A DNA stretch of 64,000 nt from Sphingomonas sp. BK345 (GTDB lineage: Bacteria; Pseudomonadota; Alphaproteobacteria; Sphingomonadales; Sphingomonadaceae), in assembly GCF_014193845.1 (NCBI RefSeq), contig NZ_JACHZX010000006.1, positions 62,001 through 126,000 on the forward strand, written 5' to 3'. Numbering within the stretch: position 1 is the first letter of the stretch; each line of letters starts with the position of its first letter. Positions 16,986 to 25,674 of this stretch are shown here, piece by piece. The position numbers and the translations under genes are program-made. Under the pieces are notes generated by a model that was not told the origin of the DNA, made no database searches, and worked only from the letters and a program-made list of their open reading frames with translations.

Positions 16986-17846
16986 ATGAGACAGGCAGTT
17001 CTACTGGCCACCGCGGCCGTGCTCGCGCCGGCGAGCGCGTCGGCGGCGACGATCTTCGGCGTGGACGAGACCAACAGGCTGGTGACGTTCAGCAGCGCGA
17101 TGCCGGGCACGTTCACGTCCTCCGTGAAGATCACCGGCACCAACAGCAGCATCGAGGCGCTCGACTTTCGCCCGCTCAACGGCATGCTCTACGGCCTTGG
17201 CACCGATCGCGTCGTCTACACCATCAACACGATGACGGGCGTGGCCACCGCCGCCAGCGCCGCGTTGGGGATCGAGGGAAGCGTCTTCGGCTTCGACTTC
17301 AACCCGACGATCGATCGTGTCCGCATCGTCAGCAACACCAACAACAATTACGTCTACAATCCCAACGACGGCTCGCTCACCGGTGCGCCGACCACCAGCC
17401 CGCTCGGCTATGCCGCGGGCGATCCGAACGCCGGGCGTGACCCGGGCGTGAGCGCGGCGGCCTATACCAGCTCGAGCTTCGGCGCGCCGGGCACCTCGAC
17501 CCAGCTCTACGTAATCGACACCGATCTCGACGTGCTCGCCAAGCAGAACAACAACGGTGGCGTGCTGACGACGGTGGGCGGCCTGGGCCGCGACCTGGGC
17601 TCGCGCACCAGCTTTGACATCGCGGGGAGCGAGGCGTTCGCGTACAACGGCCGCTCGCTCTACAGCGTCAATCTCGAGAGCGGCGCGCTCGCGACGCTCG
17701 GCACCACGTCGCGCCAGCTGTTCGGCATCGCGGTCGCGCCCGTGCCAGAGCCGGCGACCTGGGCCATGATGATCCTGGGCTTCGGCGCGGTGGGCTACTC
17801 GCTGCGCCGTCGCACCGCGCGCGTGCGCGTCACCCAGCTGGTCTGA
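16986..17846 (+). CDS. DUF4394 protein with PEPxxWA-CTERM sorting tail
   Basis: A 286-residue exported protein. It has a signal peptide (to about ASASAA, residue 21), a DUF4394 beta-propeller-like body (TIFGVDETNRLVTFSS, IEALDFRPLNGMLYGLG, GFDFNPTIDRVRIVSN), and a C-terminal PEP-CTERM signal: VPEPATWAMMILGFGAVGYS followed by LRRRTA. Such tails are recognised by an exosortase and usually mark proteins of the cell surface or exopolysaccharide matrix. No exosortase gene is in the window. A TTGACT hexamer at 16884 in the low-GC leader could be a -35 box. The gene stands alone. Confidence 0.9.
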   Translation: MRQAVLLATAAVLAPASASAATIFGVDETNRLVTFSSAMPGTFTSSVKITGTNSSIEALDFRPLNGMLYGLGTDRVVYTINTMTGVATAASAALGIEGSVFGFDFNPTIDRVRIVSNTNNNYVYNPNDGSLTGAPTTSPLGYAAGDPNAGRDPGVSAAAYTSSSFGAPGTSTQLYVIDTDLDVLAKQNNNGGVLTTVGGLGRDLGSRTSFDIAGSEAFAYNGRSLYSVNLESGALATLGTTSRQLFGIAVAPVPEPATWAMMILGFGAVGYSLRRRTARVRVTQLV

Positions 17847-17889
17847 ACGGGATCGAGGGCGCGAGAGCGTCATTCATCGAAGCGAAGGC

Positions 17890-17967
17890 GTGCTCCGGCG
17901 GAAGCCGGAGCCCAGGGACACTGTCGCCAACACCTGCTGCCCTGGGCTCCCGCGTGCGCGGGAGCAC
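17890..17967. repeat. intergenic inverted-repeat element, GTGCTCC/GGAGCAC family (copy 1)
   Basis: A 78-nt element with outer arms GTGCTCC / GGAGCAC and inner GCCCAGGG / CCCTGGGC, each half also containing its own small palindrome. A second copy lies at 54389. It sits between two convergent genes. Confidence 0.75.
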
Positions 17968-18012
17968 GTCTCACTTCGAAGGGATCAGCCGCTCACGCGC
18001 TCCTCGACACCC

Positions 18013-18465
18013 TCAGGGCTGATCTTCGGCGGCCTTGGCGGCGGCCTTGCGCTCGCGCTTCCACCGCGTCGCGTTCTGCACCACGCATCCCGTGGCGCTC
18101 GCCGCGCCGACCGTCGAGCAGCTGCCGACCCCGACCGCGCCGACGCCCGAGTTGGCCGCCTCCTTCGCCGCCCAGGCCTGGTTCTCGGGCGTCACCTCGA
18201 AGTTGCGCAGCTCCTTGGGGATGCGGAACTGCTCCTCGGCGGGGCGGCGCGTGCAGACCACCACCTCGGCGCCGTCGGCGTTGGTCGGGCAGCGCTCGTT
18301 GCCGTAGAGCACCAGCACGCCGTTGACCGGCGCGTTGCGCGACACGCCCTCCGCGACGGTGGTGCGCGGCGCGCGGACCGCGTTGGGCGACGGCGGCCCG
18401 CTCTGCGCCAGCGCGGCCGCCGGTGCGGTCAGCAGCAAAGCCGCGGCGAAGACCCGTCCTACCAT
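18013..18465 (-). CDS. hypothetical exported protein
   Basis: A 150-residue exported protein with signal peptide MVGRVFAAALLLTAPAAALA. The mature part contains four cysteines (ERCP, VVVCTRR, GSCST, TGCVV), possibly two disulfides, and ends in a basic Ala/Lys tail. No known domain is recognised. ATG at 18465 has AGGGAAGG just upstream; a GTG directly before it is an alternative. It begins 11 nt after coq7 and is probably the last gene of the ctpA-dsbB-coq7 operon, where the periplasmic DsbB system could oxidise its cysteines (inference). Confidence 0.7.
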   Translation of the reverse strand: MVGRVFAAALLLTAPAAALAQSGPPSPNAVRAPRTTVAEGVSRNAPVNGVLVLYGNERCPTNADGAEVVVCTRRPAEEQFRIPKELRNFEVTPENQAWAAKEAANSGVGAVGVGSCSTVGAASATGCVVQNATRWKRERKAAAKAAEDQP

Positions 18466-18476
18466 CACCTTCCCTC

Positions 18477-19010
18477 TCAGATCCTCTTGGCGGTCGCGAT
18501 CGCCACCCGGCAGCCGAGCCGGATCACCGCCGACATCAGCGGATAGGCGGGCGCGTTCTCGGCGCCGTGCGCCAGCGCGGTGTCGCGATGCTCCAACTCC
18601 TCGGCCTGGAACTCGCGGATCGCCTCGGACAGCTCGGGGTCGCTGTCGCCGAGCGCGACGAGCTGCTCCTCATAATGTTTGTCGATCTCGGTCTCGACCG
18701 CGGCGGTGCAGGCCATCGCCGCCTCCGGGCCGATCGCTGCCGTCACCGCGCCCAGTGCGAAGCCGGCGACGTCCCAGAACGGCTGGAACAGCGTCGGTCG
18801 CACCCCGCGCTCGATGATCATGCGATCGAAGAAGGCGCGGTGCTTCTCCTCCTGCAAGGCCATCGCCGAGATCTTGCGCGCCATCGGCGAGCGCTGCCCC
18901 ATGATCGCGAGCTGCCCCGCATAGATGCGGATCGCGCCGAACTCGCCCGCCTGGTCGACTCGGATCATCGAGTCGCTCGCCGCGGGTTTGTCGCCGGGTT
19001 TCCAGGTCAT
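18477..19010 (-). CDS. coq7: demethoxyubiquinone hydroxylase (Coq7/UbiF function)
   Basis: Diiron monooxygenase that hydroxylates demethoxyubiquinone late in ubiquinone synthesis, at the inner membrane. The 177-residue protein has the Coq7 four-helix bundle with iron ligands in RVDQAGEFGAIRIYAGQ, ALQEEKHRAFFDRM, VETEIDKHYEEQL and FQAEELEHRD. Bacteria with Coq7 usually lack the flavin enzyme UbiF. ATG at 19010 overlaps the dsbB stop by 4 nt. Confidence 0.93.
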   Translation of the reverse strand: MTWKPGDKPAASDSMIRVDQAGEFGAIRIYAGQLAIMGQRSPMARKISAMALQEEKHRAFFDRMIIERGVRPTLFQPFWDVAGFALGAVTAAIGPEAAMACTAAVETEIDKHYEEQLVALGDSDPELSEAIREFQAEELEHRDTALAHGAENAPAYPLMSAVIRLGCRVAIATAKRI

Positions 19011-19528
19011 GCGCGCCTCCACAGCTGCGATACGATCAGCGCGGCACCGGCGAAGGAGAGGAGAGCGTTCCATCCCGCCAGCGACACGCCGAGCAGCGAC
19101 CATTGCGCCGCGTCACAGCGAACGATCGGCGCGGCGAGCAGGTCCTTAAGCGCCTGGTCGGTGGAGAGGCCTACGGTGCTGGTCGTCTGGGTGCAGGCGG
19201 TCACGCCCTGCCACCAGTGATATTCCACCCCGGCGTGGAACACGCCGATCGCGCCCGAGACGACGATCAGCGCCGCCGCCCCCGCCACCAACGTCGCCTG
19301 GACGCGCGGCGTGCCGATCACGAAGGCCAGCGCGGCCATCGCCGCGGCGCCGTAATGCGGCCAGCGCTGCCAGTGGCACATCTCGCACGGATAGAGCCCG
19401 CCGATCAGCTGGAACGCCCAGGCGCCCGCGAGCAGCGCCGCGGGCACCAGCAGCGCGAGCAGCCGCGCGGTGCGCAGCCCCCGGCTCAAGCGGGCGCCGA
19501 ACGGCCGGTCGAGCGCCGCCCCGGTCAC
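19007..19528 (-). CDS. dsbB: disulfide bond formation protein DsbB
   Basis: Inner-membrane quinone reductase that reoxidises DsbA. The 173-residue protein has four membrane segments, the first periplasmic cysteine pair in LYPCEMCHWQRWPHY, and a second pair formed by Cys in TACTQTTSTVGL and IVRCDAAQW. GTG at 19528 is the likely start because it overlaps the ctpA stop as GTGA; earlier in-frame codons lie within ctpA and lack a membrane signal. The coq7 gene downstream is tied to quinone supply, a sensible pairing since DsbB passes electrons to ubiquinone. Confidence 0.9.
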   Translation of the reverse strand: MTGAALDRPFGARLSRGLRTARLLALLVPAALLAGAWAFQLIGGLYPCEMCHWQRWPHYGAAAMAALAFVIGTPRVQATLVAGAAALIVVSGAIGVFHAGVEYHWWQGVTACTQTTSTVGLSTDQALKDLLAAPIVRCDAAQWSLLGVSLAGWNALLSFAGAALIVSQLWRRA

Positions 19529-20886
19529 TTCTTGCTCGCCGCCGGCGGATTGCTCGCCATCGACTGGGTCACCGCGGCGACCTGCTGCGGTCCGCCGAGC
19601 CGCGCGATCGTCTTGAGCGCGTACCACAGCTGGAAGTCCTCGACGCCCTGCTTCTTGAGCGACTCAGGGGTCGCGGTGAAGCGCGGGTCGTCCTTGGTGT
19701 CCTCCTCCAGCACGGCGTTGTCGGGTGACTTGATCTCGTTGATCAGGTGGCGGCGCAGGTCGGCCTCGCGGAATACCGGGCGCGACTTGTAGTCTGCGTC
19801 GGAGAGCTGCGGCACACGGATGTCGGGCTCGATCCCGCCCTCCTGCACGCTCCGCCCGGACGGCGTGAAGTAGCGCGCCGTGGTGAGCCGCAGCGCGGTG
19901 CGCGGGCCGAGCTGGAGCAGCGTCTGCACTGATCCCTTGCCGAAGCTGCGCTCGCCCATCACCAAAGCGCGGTGATGGTCCTGCAGCGCGCCGGCGACGA
20001 TCTCGCTGGCCGAGGCGGTGCCCGAGTCGGTCAGCACGATGATCGGCAGGCCGTGCGCGACGTCGCCCGGCTTGGCGAAATAGCGCTCGATATCGTCCTT
20101 CTCGCGGCCGCGCTGGCTGACGATCTCGCCGCGCTCGAGGAAGGCGTCCGAGACCTCGATCGCCTGGGTCAGCAGCCCGCCGCCGTTCTCGCGCAGGTCG
20201 ACGACATAGCCCAGCGGCTTGTGCCCGAGCGACTTGTCGATCGCCATCACCGCGGCGCGCGTGTCGGCGCCGGTCGCCTCGGAGAAGGTGTTGATGTTGA
20301 TGTAGCCGACGTCGCCCTTCACTTCCCATTTGACCGGGCGCTGCACGATCACCTCGCGCACGAGGGTCACGTCGATCGGCTTGTCGCGGCCAGGGCGCAC
20401 GAGCGTGAGCGAGATCTTGGTGCCGGGCTTGCCGCGCATCTGCGCGGTCGCCTCGTCGAGCGTGCCGCCGTAGATCAGCTTGCCGTCGATGTGCGTGATG
20501 AAGTCGCCCGACTTGATCCCGGCGCGCCCGGCGGGCGTGTCCTCCTGCGGCGAGACGACCTTCACCGCGCCGTCCTCCATCGAGACGGTGAGGCCGAGGC
20601 CGCCGTAATTGCCCTCGGTCTGGATGCGGAGATTGTCGAAGTCGGAGGCGTCGACGTAGCTGGAATGCGGGTCGAGCGCGGCGAGCATGCCGTCGATCGC
20701 GCCCTTGATCAGCTGCTCGTCGGTGACCTTGTCGACGTAGTCGGCCTTCACGCGATTGTAGACGTCGAGGAACTTGTCCATCTCGCGATAGGTGCTGGTA
20801 TCGGCGGCGGCCATCGCGCCGGTGGCGACCGGCACCATCGCGATCGTGGTGACCAGCGCGGCGGCCTGGAGCAGCTTGGACTTCAT
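19525..20886 (-). CDS. ctpA: S41 family carboxyl-terminal processing protease
   Basis: Periplasmic tail-specific serine protease of 453 residues. It starts with a signal or anchor segment (LLQAAALVTTIAMVPVATGA), followed by a PDZ domain (residues ~90-175, with AGIKSGDFITHIDGK) and the S41 catalytic domain: nucleophile Ser in SGTASASEIVAGAL and catalytic Lys in GERSFGKGSVQT. The final ~70 residues are a helical tail with an Ala/Pro/Lys end. ATG at 20886 begins the signal segment. First gene of the operon ctpA-dsbB-coq7-hypothetical. Confidence 0.94.
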   Translation of the reverse strand: MKSKLLQAAALVTTIAMVPVATGAMAAADTSTYREMDKFLDVYNRVKADYVDKVTDEQLIKGAIDGMLAALDPHSSYVDASDFDNLRIQTEGNYGGLGLTVSMEDGAVKVVSPQEDTPAGRAGIKSGDFITHIDGKLIYGGTLDEATAQMRGKPGTKISLTLVRPGRDKPIDVTLVREVIVQRPVKWEVKGDVGYININTFSEATGADTRAAVMAIDKSLGHKPLGYVVDLRENGGGLLTQAIEVSDAFLERGEIVSQRGREKDDIERYFAKPGDVAHGLPIIVLTDSGTASASEIVAGALQDHHRALVMGERSFGKGSVQTLLQLGPRTALRLTTARYFTPSGRSVQEGGIEPDIRVPQLSDADYKSRPVFREADLRRHLINEIKSPDNAVLEEDTKDDPRFTATPESLKKQGVEDFQLWYALKTIARLGGPQQVAAVTQSMASNPPAASKK

Positions 20887-21043
20887 GCGAACGGTCGAGA
20901 CCCCGGTGAGAGCGATCCCGCGATGTAGCGGAATTGCACGACCGATCCTAGCGCCCGCGCGGCTGAACCGCGGCTGAGCGGATGAGGGCGGTCGCGCTCT
21001 ACTGCTGATCCGCCCCAAGGAGGATTCTTCTGCAAAACCCTTC

Positions 21044-21140
21044 CGTCATCCCGGACTTGGTCCGGGATCCACCGTGCCGCAGACTCTGGAAGCGTAGTTC
21101 ACGCGGAAAGGTGGATCCCGGAACAAGTCCGGGTCGACGG
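21044..21140. repeat. intergenic inverted-repeat element, CCGGACTTGGTCCGG family (copy 3)
   Basis: A 97-nt element with left arm CATCCCGGACTTGGTCCGGG and right arm CCCGGAACAAGTCCGGG, inverted. The rest of the 313-nt gap 20887-21199 contains the ctpA leader; I see no other gene or RNA in it. Confidence 0.8.
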
Positions 21141-21199
21141 TGAGTGACAAGCGTTCCGAGGAGAGCGCAGAAAAACGCTGCAAGGACAGGATCAGCGAG

Positions 21200-21964
21200 C
21201 TACGGCCGCCTTGCTTTCGGCAGGCGGCACTTGCCCTTGCGGCACTCGGGCGGCGCATAGGCGCCGAGATAGACCGGCGGCGCCGCCACGCTCGCGATCA
21301 CCACCGGGTCGCGCGCCACCGCCGGCTCGGCCGGGAAGGCCGCGCGCGCCCGGGCGAACAGCGCGCGCGCGCGCGCCGCCCCGGGCGCGGTCGCGCTGGC
21401 GCCGACCCAGCGCCAGTGCCACGGCTCCCACTTGACCCGCTGGCGATTGCCCGCGGGGAAGGACATCTCGAAGCCGTAGCGCGCGGCGTTCGCGACGAGC
21501 CAGCGGAACGCCGGGGTCGCCGCGCCGCACGCCTCGGCGTCGGGGCAGTCGTTGACGCGCGGGCGGAAGGCGAAATCGAGCGCGTAGCCGGTGGCATGTT
21601 CGCTGTGCCCCGGCGGCGCCACCGAGAGCGCGCGCTCGCCCGCCGCGGTCTGCGCCTCGCGGCAGAACACCGCCTGCTGGTAGCTGATCGAACGGTGGCA
21701 CGACAGCGCGCGCACCTGCCCGCCCGAGGCCGCGATCAGCCGCGCGAGATCGGGCACCACGTCGCGGCGCAGCACGCAGGACCCGACCGCCAGCCCCTCG
21801 GGCACCGCGACCAGCTCGCCCGGCGGCGCGTCGCCATAAGGCAGGTGCCCGAACGCGCGCCCGTCCGCGCCCATGCGCACGTTGCTGTTGTCGCACAATT
21901 GGGCCTGTGCCGGCGCGGCCAGCGCGAACAGCGGGGCGGCGAGGATCAGGGAGGCGCGGCGCAT
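21200..21964 (-). CDS. VanY-type D-alanyl-D-alanine carboxypeptidase
   Basis: A 254-residue exported zinc peptidase of the LAS/VanY family, trimming D-Ala from peptidoglycan stem peptides. It has a signal peptide (MRRASLILAAPLFALAAPAQ), the zinc motif SEHATGYALDF (SxHxxGxAxD) and the second motif WEPWHWRWVG holding the third zinc His. Several cysteines suggest disulfides. The C-terminus (~35 residues) is Pro/Lys/Cys-rich and outside the domain. ATG at 21964 begins the signal peptide. Divergent from the rluA-like gene. Confidence 0.87.
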   Translation of the reverse strand: MRRASLILAAPLFALAAPAQAQLCDNSNVRMGADGRAFGHLPYGDAPPGELVAVPEGLAVGSCVLRRDVVPDLARLIAASGGQVRALSCHRSISYQQAVFCREAQTAAGERALSVAPPGHSEHATGYALDFAFRPRVNDCPDAEACGAATPAFRWLVANAARYGFEMSFPAGNRQRVKWEPWHWRWVGASATAPGAARARALFARARAAFPAEPAVARDPVVIASVAAPPVYLGAYAPPECRKGKCRLPKARRP

Positions 21965-22010
21965 CGCGCCCTCTGGCCACGGCGGCGTGGCGATGGCAAG
22001 GGCGTGGCGC

Positions 22011-22664
22011 ATGTTAGGCGACCGGGTCCTGTTCCTCGACGGCGAGGCGTTGATCATCGACAAGCCCGCCGGGCTGCCGGTCGATCCCCCGCGCGACGGC
22101 GGGCTCAGCCTGGAGAACCATCTCGGCTCGCTCACCTTCGGCTTCCACCGCTGGCCGGTCGCGGTGCACCGGCTCGACCGCGACACCAGCGGCTGCCTGC
22201 TGCTCGCGCGCAATCCCAAGGCGCAGGCGCGCTTCCAGCAGGCGTTCGAGGCGGGGCAGGTGCGCAAGCGCTACCTCGCCATCCTCGACGGCCTGCCCCA
22301 GGGAGAGCGCGGCACGGTCGAGCTGGCGCTGCGCAAGGTCTCCAGCGCCGAGCGCGGCTGGCGCATCGCGGTCGACCCGCGCGGCAAGGCGGCGCGAACC
22401 GACTGGGAGCTGCTCGACACACGTGACGGCCGCGCCCTGGTCGCCTTCACCCCGCACACCGGGCGGACGCACCAGCTGCGCGTCCACGCGCGCGAGGGGC
22501 TGGGCGTGCCGATCGTCGGCGATCCGGTCTATGGCCGCGCCGATCCGGCGGGCATGATGCTCCACGCCGCCGCGATCGCGCTGCCGCGACCCGGCAAGGA
22601 GGATGCCGCCGCCGAGGCGCCCTGGCCCGAGCGCTTCGCCGCGCTCGGCTTCGCCGCCGGCTGA
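22011..22664 (+). CDS. RluA-family pseudouridine synthase
   Basis: A 217-residue RNA pseudouridine synthase catalysing uridine isomerisation in rRNA or tRNA. Family motifs are the N-terminal LIIDKPAGLPVDP, the catalytic VHRLDRDTSGCLLLAR with Asp nucleophile, and the late HTGRTHQLRVHA and DPVYGR. No S4 domain precedes the catalytic domain, so it resembles the short RluA/TruC-type enzymes; target site unknown. ATG at 22011 has AAGGG at good spacing; ATG at 21993 is an alternative. Confidence 0.9.
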   Translation: MLGDRVLFLDGEALIIDKPAGLPVDPPRDGGLSLENHLGSLTFGFHRWPVAVHRLDRDTSGCLLLARNPKAQARFQQAFEAGQVRKRYLAILDGLPQGERGTVELALRKVSSAERGWRIAVDPRGKAARTDWELLDTRDGRALVAFTPHTGRTHQLRVHAREGLGVPIVGDPVYGRADPAGMMLHAAAIALPRPGKEDAAAEAPWPERFAALGFAAG

Positions 22665-22685
22665 GCTGCCGCGCTCCGGCGCCGA

Positions 22686-23108
22686 TCAGTCGAACGAGGG
22701 CTTCTTGCGCCCTGCCTTCACGCCCGACCGGCCTTTCTTGGCGTCCACGCGGCGGGTCTGCGACGCGCGGGTCGGTCGCGTCGGGCGGCGCTTGGCCTGC
22801 ACCACGGTCGCCTCCTGGATCAGCGCGACGAGGCGCTCCAGCGCCTCCTGCCGGTTGACGTGCTGCGAGCGCGATCCCTCGCTCCGCAGCACCAGCGCGC
22901 CCGCCGCCGTCATCCGCGATCCTGCCAGCGCGGCGAGCCGCTCCTTCACCCGCTCGGGCAGGTCGCTCGCGGTGACGTCGAAGCGCAGGATCACCGCCGA
23001 GTCGGTGGTGTTGACGTGCTGGCCACCCGCGCCCCCGGAGCGGGTCGCGGTATAGTCGATCAGATCGTCCTCGATCGAGAGCGAGCGGGTCACGGGGATG
23101 CGGGCCAT
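22686..23108 (-). CDS. arfB: alternative ribosome-rescue factor ArfB (peptidyl-tRNA hydrolase)
   Basis: Releases stalled peptides on non-stop ribosomes. The 140-residue protein has the release-factor domain 3 with the GGQ motif in SGGAGGQHVNTTDSAV and the essential basic, disordered tail (AKRRPTRPTRASQTRR, then KKGRSGVKAGRKK) that enters the empty mRNA channel. It lacks the codon-recognition domains of RF1/RF2. ATG at 23108. It converges on the pseudouridine synthase gene with 21 nt between them. Confidence 0.93.
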   Translation of the reverse strand: MARIPVTRSLSIEDDLIDYTATRSGGAGGQHVNTTDSAVILRFDVTASDLPERVKERLAALAGSRMTAAGALVLRSEGSRSQHVNRQEALERLVALIQEATVVQAKRRPTRPTRASQTRRVDAKKGRSGVKAGRKKPSFD

Positions 23109-23295
23109 GGCGGTATATAACGCCGACTGGCGCGAGTGCGATGGGCCCGGAAGGCCGATGCCGCGCCCTCGCGCCGAGCCGCCACCGCCGCAACATGACG
23201 GCGAACGGACGCAACACAGCGACACGCGAGCGAGACGCGCGCGGCGCACCTCGCCCCGCGCCGGCCTCCCCTGCCGGCGCAACGAGGAAGTTGGC

Positions 23296-23601
23296 ATGTA
23301 CATCTCGTCCCGCAGCCGCGCGCCGCAGCCGCGCCAGGCCCCGTCGCCGCTGGTCGACAATCCCTTCGCCGCCGAGCTGTTCGCGACCGGCTGCGCCGGC
23401 TTCACCAGCCTGGGCGGCACGGTGGTGCTGACGCTGGAGGCGGCACGCTGCGATCATTCCGGCGAGACCCCGGTGGTGGAGCGGGTGGTCGCTGGGCGGA
23501 TCGCACTGACGGTCGCGGGGGCGCAGGCGCTGGCGGCGGGGCTGAACCAGTTCCTCGACCAGCAGGGGCTCGCCCCGGCGCGCGGAGGCGTCAGCCAGTG
23601 A
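23296..23601 (+). CDS. hypothetical protein
   Basis: A 101-residue protein with no domain I recognise. Residues ~20-90 alternate hydrophobic strands and a final amphipathic helix (ALTVAGAQALAAGLNQFLDQ), giving a compact alpha/beta look. ATG at 23296 is preceded by GAGGAAGTTGGC, a reasonable ribosome site. The stop overlaps a possible small gene at 23598 as GTGA. Confidence 0.55.
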   Translation: MYISSRSRAPQPRQAPSPLVDNPFAAELFATGCAGFTSLGGTVVLTLEAARCDHSGETPVVERVVAGRIALTVAGAQALAAGLNQFLDQQGLAPARGGVSQ

Positions 23602-23732
23602 CGGCGCTGCGGTACTGGGGCGCCGGCGCTTCCCGACCAGCGGTCACGCTTGCGCAAAGCGAGAACCCTCCCTGGCCGCTGTGCGAGGCCGGCTACAGCC
23701 GGGTGGTGGTGCACTGGACGGTGCGTAGCTGA
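23598..23732 (+). CDS. possible 44-residue protein coupled to the preceding gene
   Basis: A short open frame with GTG overlapping the upstream stop in a GTGA junction, the arrangement used repeatedly by real gene pairs in this window. The product reads MTALRYWGAGASRPAVTLAQ through to HWTVRS, with four Trp/Tyr-rich positions and no known domain. Its length, junction type and lack of any competing gene make it plausible, but nothing else supports it. Confidence 0.35.
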   Translation: MTALRYWGAGASRPAVTLAQSENPPWPLCEAGYSRVVVHWTVRS

Positions 23733-23817
23733 TCGGCGCGGCGGCGTCGTGGCGGCCCCGCGCCGCCCGACGCACCCGCCTCTGGCGCGATCCTGGGTGA
23801 GCTCCTAGGTCGGCGCC

Positions 23818-24303
23818 ATGTACGAGTTCGCCGTCACCGCCGAGTCGAAGCCCCACCGCTACGACGATCTCTTCGCCGCGCTGGACGCGCTGACCGGCGA
23901 CGAGCGCGATCCGATCGCCAACATGGCCAATGCCGCGGCGCTGCTGTGGCAGTATCTGCCCGAGCTCAACTGGGCGGGCTTCTATCGGATGATCGGCGAC
24001 GAGCTGGTGCTCGGCCCGTTCCAGGGTAAAGCCGCGTGCATCCGCATCGCGCTGGGGCGCGGCGTGTGCGGCACTGCCGCCGCCGAGCGACGCACCCAGC
24101 TGGTCGAGGACGTCCACGCCTTCCCCGGCCATATCGCCTGCGACGCGGCGAGCCGGTCGGAGCTGGTGGTGCCGATCGTGCACGAGGGCCGGCTGCTCGG
24201 GGTGCTCGACCTCGACAGTCCGGCACCGGCGCGGTTCGATGCCGACGACGCGCGCGGCTGCGAGCGGCTGATGGCGCTGCTCGCCCCGCGCCTGGCGGGC
24301 TGA
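23818..24303 (+). CDS. msrC: free methionine-R-sulfoxide reductase (GAF domain)
   Basis: Reduces free L-methionine-R-sulfoxide, an oxidative-damage repair enzyme of the cytosol. The 161-residue GAF-fold protein keeps the three family cysteines, in QGKAACIRI, GRGVCGTAAAE and GHIACDAAS, plus the signature SRSELVVPI and LGVLDLDSP. ATG at 23818. It converges on the M28 peptidase gene with only 4 nt between the stop codons. Confidence 0.92.
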   Translation: MYEFAVTAESKPHRYDDLFAALDALTGDERDPIANMANAAALLWQYLPELNWAGFYRMIGDELVLGPFQGKAACIRIALGRGVCGTAAAERRTQLVEDVHAFPGHIACDAASRSELVVPIVHEGRLLGVLDLDSPAPARFDADDARGCERLMALLAPRLAG

Positions 24304-24307
24304 CGCG

Positions 24308-25606
24308 CTACTTCTTCTCGCGGCCGGCGAAGGTGACGAGGCTCTCCGCGCCGTCCGGGCCAATCGCGGCCACGCCGAAGAAATGGTCGTCCACCGGCAC
24401 ACCGGCGACGTCGAGCGTCGTGCCGGTCACCTCGCGCGAGTCGCTCCACGCCGCGGCGTCGGCGCGACGCCAATAGACCTTGTAGCGCGCCGCGCCCGCG
24501 ACCGGCGCCCAGCTCACCTTGGTGTCGTACGACAGCGCGCCCGAAATCGCCGCGCTCGCCGGGGCGGCCGGGGCGGCGGCGAGCCGCGCGATCGTTGCGA
24601 CGTTGATCGCGGTCACCTTGGCGAGATAGCCGAAGTCCATCCCCTCGATCGTGTCGGCATAGACGCGGCCGTTCTCGGTGCGCACGTCCTGGTGCTGGCG
24701 GTCCCAATTCTCTGCCGCCACCGAGAAGCGCACCGCCGGATAGCCCTGTTTGAGGAAGGGCTCGTGGTCGCCGCCGCGGCCGAACCGGTCGGGGCGGCGA
24801 TCGACGAAGACGCCGAAGCCGCCGGGCAGCGTCGTCGCGACGCCGCCGATCATCTTGGCCAGCGCGCGGCTGGGGCCGTCGTCCTCGCCGCCGATGCCGC
24901 GCCGCTCGATCGCTTCGGGGAGCGACTCGCTGGCGCGGATCCCCTCGGAGAAGACGCGGACGTAGCGATCGTTGACCACGCCGCCCTGCCCCAGCGAGTT
25001 GCCGACGATGTCGTTGTTGAGCATCGCATCGACCTGCCAGCCGCGCGCACGCGCGGTCTCGGCCAGCAGCGTCGCGCCCCACAGCCCCTGCTCCTCGCCC
25101 GAGAAAGCGACGTAGACGATGTTGGCGCGGAAGCGCTCGCGGTGGAGCAGTCGCGCCGCCTCGAGCACCAGCGCGACGCCGCTGGCGTCGTCGTTGGCGC
25201 CGGACGCGTCGCTGGTGACGTTCATCACGTCGGTGACGCGGCTGTCGATGTGCGCGCCGACGATGACGTAGCGGTCCGGATCGGTGCCGCGCTGGACGCC
25301 GAGCACGTCCTCGATCACCACGCCGTCGGGCGCGCGCGGGCCGGTAAAGCGGCGCGACAGGCGCTCGGTCGTGATGCAGCCGCCGCAGTCACGCGACAGT
25401 TTCGCGAACTCGCCAGCCACCCAGGTCCGCGCCGCGCCAATGCCGCGCTTCGGATCGGTCGCCGAAGACAGCGAGTGGCGCGTGCCGAAGGAAACGAGCT
25501 TCTCCACCGTGGCGCGCTGCCGCTCCTGCGACACCGCATCGCGCGCGGCGGCGGGGGTGGCGAGCGTCAGCGCGAGCAGCGCGGCGGCGGGAAAGCGGAG
25601 CGTCAT
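24308..25606 (-). CDS. secreted M28 family metallopeptidase
   Basis: A 432-residue exported aminopeptidase-like enzyme. It has a signal peptide (MTLRFPAAALLALTLATPAA) and an M28 catalytic domain with the two-zinc set: His in VIVGAHIDSR, Asp in GANDDASGVA, catalytic Glu and ligand in SGEEQGLWG, Asp in LNNDIVGN, and His in GGDHEPF. Residues ~345-432 look like a fibronectin type III domain (KVSWAPVAGAARYKVYWRRA). Divergent from the acyl-CoA synthetase gene, 68 nt apart. Confidence 0.9.
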   Translation of the reverse strand: MTLRFPAAALLALTLATPAAARDAVSQERQRATVEKLVSFGTRHSLSSATDPKRGIGAARTWVAGEFAKLSRDCGGCITTERLSRRFTGPRAPDGVVIEDVLGVQRGTDPDRYVIVGAHIDSRVTDVMNVTSDASGANDDASGVALVLEAARLLHRERFRANIVYVAFSGEEQGLWGATLLAETARARGWQVDAMLNNDIVGNSLGQGGVVNDRYVRVFSEGIRASESLPEAIERRGIGGEDDGPSRALAKMIGGVATTLPGGFGVFVDRRPDRFGRGGDHEPFLKQGYPAVRFSVAAENWDRQHQDVRTENGRVYADTIEGMDFGYLAKVTAINVATIARLAAAPAAPASAAISGALSYDTKVSWAPVAGAARYKVYWRRADAAAWSDSREVTGTTLDVAGVPVDDHFFGVAAIGPDGAESLVTFAGREKK

Positions 25607-25674
25607 CCGTCGCTTGTGGCGGGCCGCGGCGGACGGCGCAATCACTCGCTGGACGAGGCCGCCGCATCTCAGGC

